The notes under the pieces: generated by a model
The model's input: only the letters and a program-made list of their open reading frames with translations
What the model was told of the DNA's origin: nothing
Databases searched by the model: none
DNA from: Bdellovibrionales bacterium
Lineage (GTDB): Bacteria > Bdellovibrionota > Bdellovibrionia > Bdellovibrionales > Bdellovibrionaceae
Reading direction: 5' to 3'
Length of the DNA: 7,246 nt
Assembly (NCBI GenBank): GCA_027320785.1
Contig: DAHVKR010000061.1
Location: forward strand, 1-7,246
Made by a program: the position numbers and the translations under genes
Part shown: positions 5,755 to 7,246 of the stretch, piece after piece
Position numbering within the stretch: position 1 is the stretch's first letter
How the letters are laid out: each line of letters starts with the position of its first letter

Positions 5755-7246
5755 GTGATCGTTGGGCATCGCGGATCTGGAAAAACATCTCTTTTAGAGA
5801 GGTGGAAATCTTATTGTCCGCAGCTCAGTTTTGCAGACCTCGATCGAGAAATTGAAAATTTTGAGGGACTTTCAGTTACTCAGATATTTAGTTCTAAGGG
5901 TGAGGCCTATTTTCGAAACTTAGAGAATCAAGTCTGGGATTCTTTAAAGTCATTTGATGTGATTGCGGTCGGAGGCGGATTTGATCTTGAAAAAATTCAA
6001 GGAGATCGCCAAATTCTATGGATTCGACGAGATTCCGATTCTGCTGATCGTATTTTTTTAGATCGTCCTGTTCTGTCGAATTATCCACAACGATTTCAAG
6101 AGAGAGAAAAAAAGTTTCAAGATAAGGCAGACTTTATCTATACAATTCCAGAAGGTCTTCAAATTCCAGATGAGGAAGAAAAAAAAATTCTGATGAAGCA
6201 GTTTTCTGGACTCAGTGGAGCTGTGACACAACCTCGATATTTATACCCTGATACCTTAATCGAAACTCGAGATGACTTACCTGATGTTCACTATTCGACG
6301 TCACGACTTTTATATTCTGTGCGCCAAGGAGAGACTTATCCAGCAGGTGTACGAGTGGATTGGGATATTAAAAAGCCTCTACCCTCTGATTTAAAGCCTT
6401 ATATTGTTTCCACTCATGAAAATAATGGCCAAGTACTAGAACCCTACGAAAAAGAAGGCTGGCTTTTGAAGTTTAGTCCTCTGATAGAAACCTGGGGAGA
6501 ACTCGAAGAGGGTTATAAGTGGCAGCAGGTGAATTCGGACCAAAGAATCTTTTTGCCGCGCTCAAGTAGGGGGCGTTGGACTTGGTTTCGACTTTGGATG
6601 AAAGGGCGTCAGGCACTTAATTTTTGGCGAGAGGGAAAAGGGAGTGCTCTCGATCAACCCACTCTCTGGGAGTGGATGAGTCACCCTGATAAGGCCTCGA
6701 ACTTTGCTGCTGTTTTAGGGTCGCCTATTCAGCAAAGCTATTCACCTGTGTATCATAAGAGTTTTTTTAGACCCCATGGGATTCCGTTCTATCGAATTGA
6801 AATTCAAGAGCGAGAATGGAGTGAGGCTTTTTCATTTCTAGATCAATTGGGACTGATAGCCGCTGCGGTGACAGCTCCATTAAAATTTCAGGCAGGTCAT
6901 ACTGTAGGACAAGCTGCCCTGAATACTTTGAGAAAACATCACCAGCAATGGCAGGGTATTTCGACAGATTCCCAAGGGGCGCAAGTTCTTTTAAAAGACT
7001 TTATGAATCACTCTTTAGTTGTTTGGGGAGGCGGTGGCGTGCTCGAGGCGCTCAAGAAGATTTTGCCAAAGGCCTCCTCCTATTACTCTGCCCAAGAAGC
7101 CCAACCCCGAGAGAATTCCTTTGCAGTGGAAGCGCCTCAAGTTGTTCTTTGGGGAGATCCTCATGACTCTCTTGATCGAGTTCCTTCCAGCTGGAAACCC
7201 AAGGCTGTCATTGATTTGAGCTATCATGATCGTTCTCCCGCAAGGC
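5755..7246 (+). CDS. aroK-aroD-aroE: Trifunctional shikimate kinase - type I dehydroquinase - shikimate dehydrogenase fusion (3' end missing)
   Basis: One uninterrupted frame of 497 codons runs to the window edge. Residues 1-150 are shikimate kinase: Walker A GHRGSGKTS (4-12), DLD (28-30), GEAYFR with shikimate-binding Arg54 (49-54), GGG (73-75), the lid D-R-P (103-105), and Arg117 before KAD. Residues about 160-305 resemble type I 3-dehydroquinase: E-T-R-D-D (170-174), Y-S-V-R (187-190), S-T-H-E with His221, L-L-K with Schiff-base Lys239, F-R-L (278-280) and D-Q with Gln301. Residues 316-497 are shikimate dehydrogenase: GSPIQQSYSP (322-331), V-T-A-P-L-K with Lys377, L-N-T (389-391), S-T-D with Asp405 and a glycine loop GGGG (425-428); some 50 C-terminal residues are missing. 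Dehydroquinase is unusually short (about 145 residues against 220-250), and the dehydrogenase cofactor region lacks the N-R-T motif. GTG 5755 is the likely start; CTG 5743 has a better placed GGGGG site and gives a fuller first strand. Confidence 0.88.
   Translation, partial: MIVGHRGSGKTSLLERWKSYCPQLSFADLDREIENFEGLSVTQIFSSKGEAYFRNLENQVWDSLKSFDVIAVGGGFDLEKIQGDRQILWIRRDSDSADRIFLDRPVLSNYPQRFQEREKKFQDKADFIYTIPEGLQIPDEEEKKILMKQFSGLSGAVTQPRYLYPDTLIETRDDLPDVHYSTSRLLYSVRQGETYPAGVRVDWDIKKPLPSDLKPYIVSTHENNGQVLEPYEKEGWLLKFSPLIETWGELEEGYKWQQVNSDQRIFLPRSSRGRWTWFRLWMKGRQALNFWREGKGSALDQPTLWEWMSHPDKASNFAAVLGSPIQQSYSPVYHKSFFRPHGIPFYRIEIQEREWSEAFSFLDQLGLIAAAVTAPLKFQAGHTVGQAALNTLRKHHQQWQGISTDSQGAQVLLKDFMNHSLVVWGGGGVLEALKKILPKASSYYSAQEAQPRENSFAVEAPQVVLWGDPHDSLDRVPSSWKPKAVIDLSYHDRSPAR

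Noticed and set aside
5894..6088. Minus-strand open frame of 64 codons inside the shikimate kinase domain.
   Set aside because: It is antisense to the P-loop kinase motifs; a shadow frame.
6948..7227. Three open frames of 66-72 codons, on both strands, near the right edge.
   Set aside because: All lie over the shikimate dehydrogenase domain, whose own frame is open and carries the conserved motifs; their translations show no family features.

Overview
The window looks like a chromosomal core-genome segment of a Gram-negative bacterium, most likely a Bdellovibrio-like predator lineage. That placement is an inference. It rests on two lipoprotein signal peptides with an F-Q-N-C lipobox, moderate-to-low GC, and a LexA whose promoter carries GTAA half-sites. 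No rRNA, tRNA, CRISPR array, insertion sequence or phage gene was seen, and there is no gene-free stretch longer than about 210 bases.

Left part (1-1200, all on the minus strand): the N-terminus of a lipoprotein running off the left edge, lexA with a strong promoter whose -10 box lies almost on the start codon, and a 66-residue lipoprotein. Middle (1201-2882): a plus-strand secreted M14 zinc peptidase converges, with only 9 bases between stop codons, on a minus-strand gene resembling the short ribosome-hibernation factor family. The latter has an ideal Shine-Dalgarno sequence and an extended -10 promoter.

Right part (2883-7246, all plus strand): a tightly packed four-gene unit, ung - aroB - aroA - (aroK-aroD-aroE fusion). 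Each junction overlaps or nearly abuts: ung/aroB share TTGA, aroB/aroA overlap by 14 bases, and aroA and the fusion are 4 bases apart. The last gene has no stop in the window. It translates as one protein of at least 497 residues with shikimate kinase, a very compact type I dehydroquinase, and shikimate dehydrogenase domains in that order.

The enzyme order DHQ synthase - EPSP synthase - shikimate kinase - dehydroquinase - shikimate dehydrogenase is exactly that of the fungal/protist pentafunctional AROM polypeptide, here split over three adjacent genes. Together they would carry out steps 2-6 of the shikimate pathway, from DAHP to EPSP. This split-AROM operon, with a reduced dehydroquinase domain and a one-base frame offset at a G5 run at the aroA/fusion junction, is the most interesting thing in the window.
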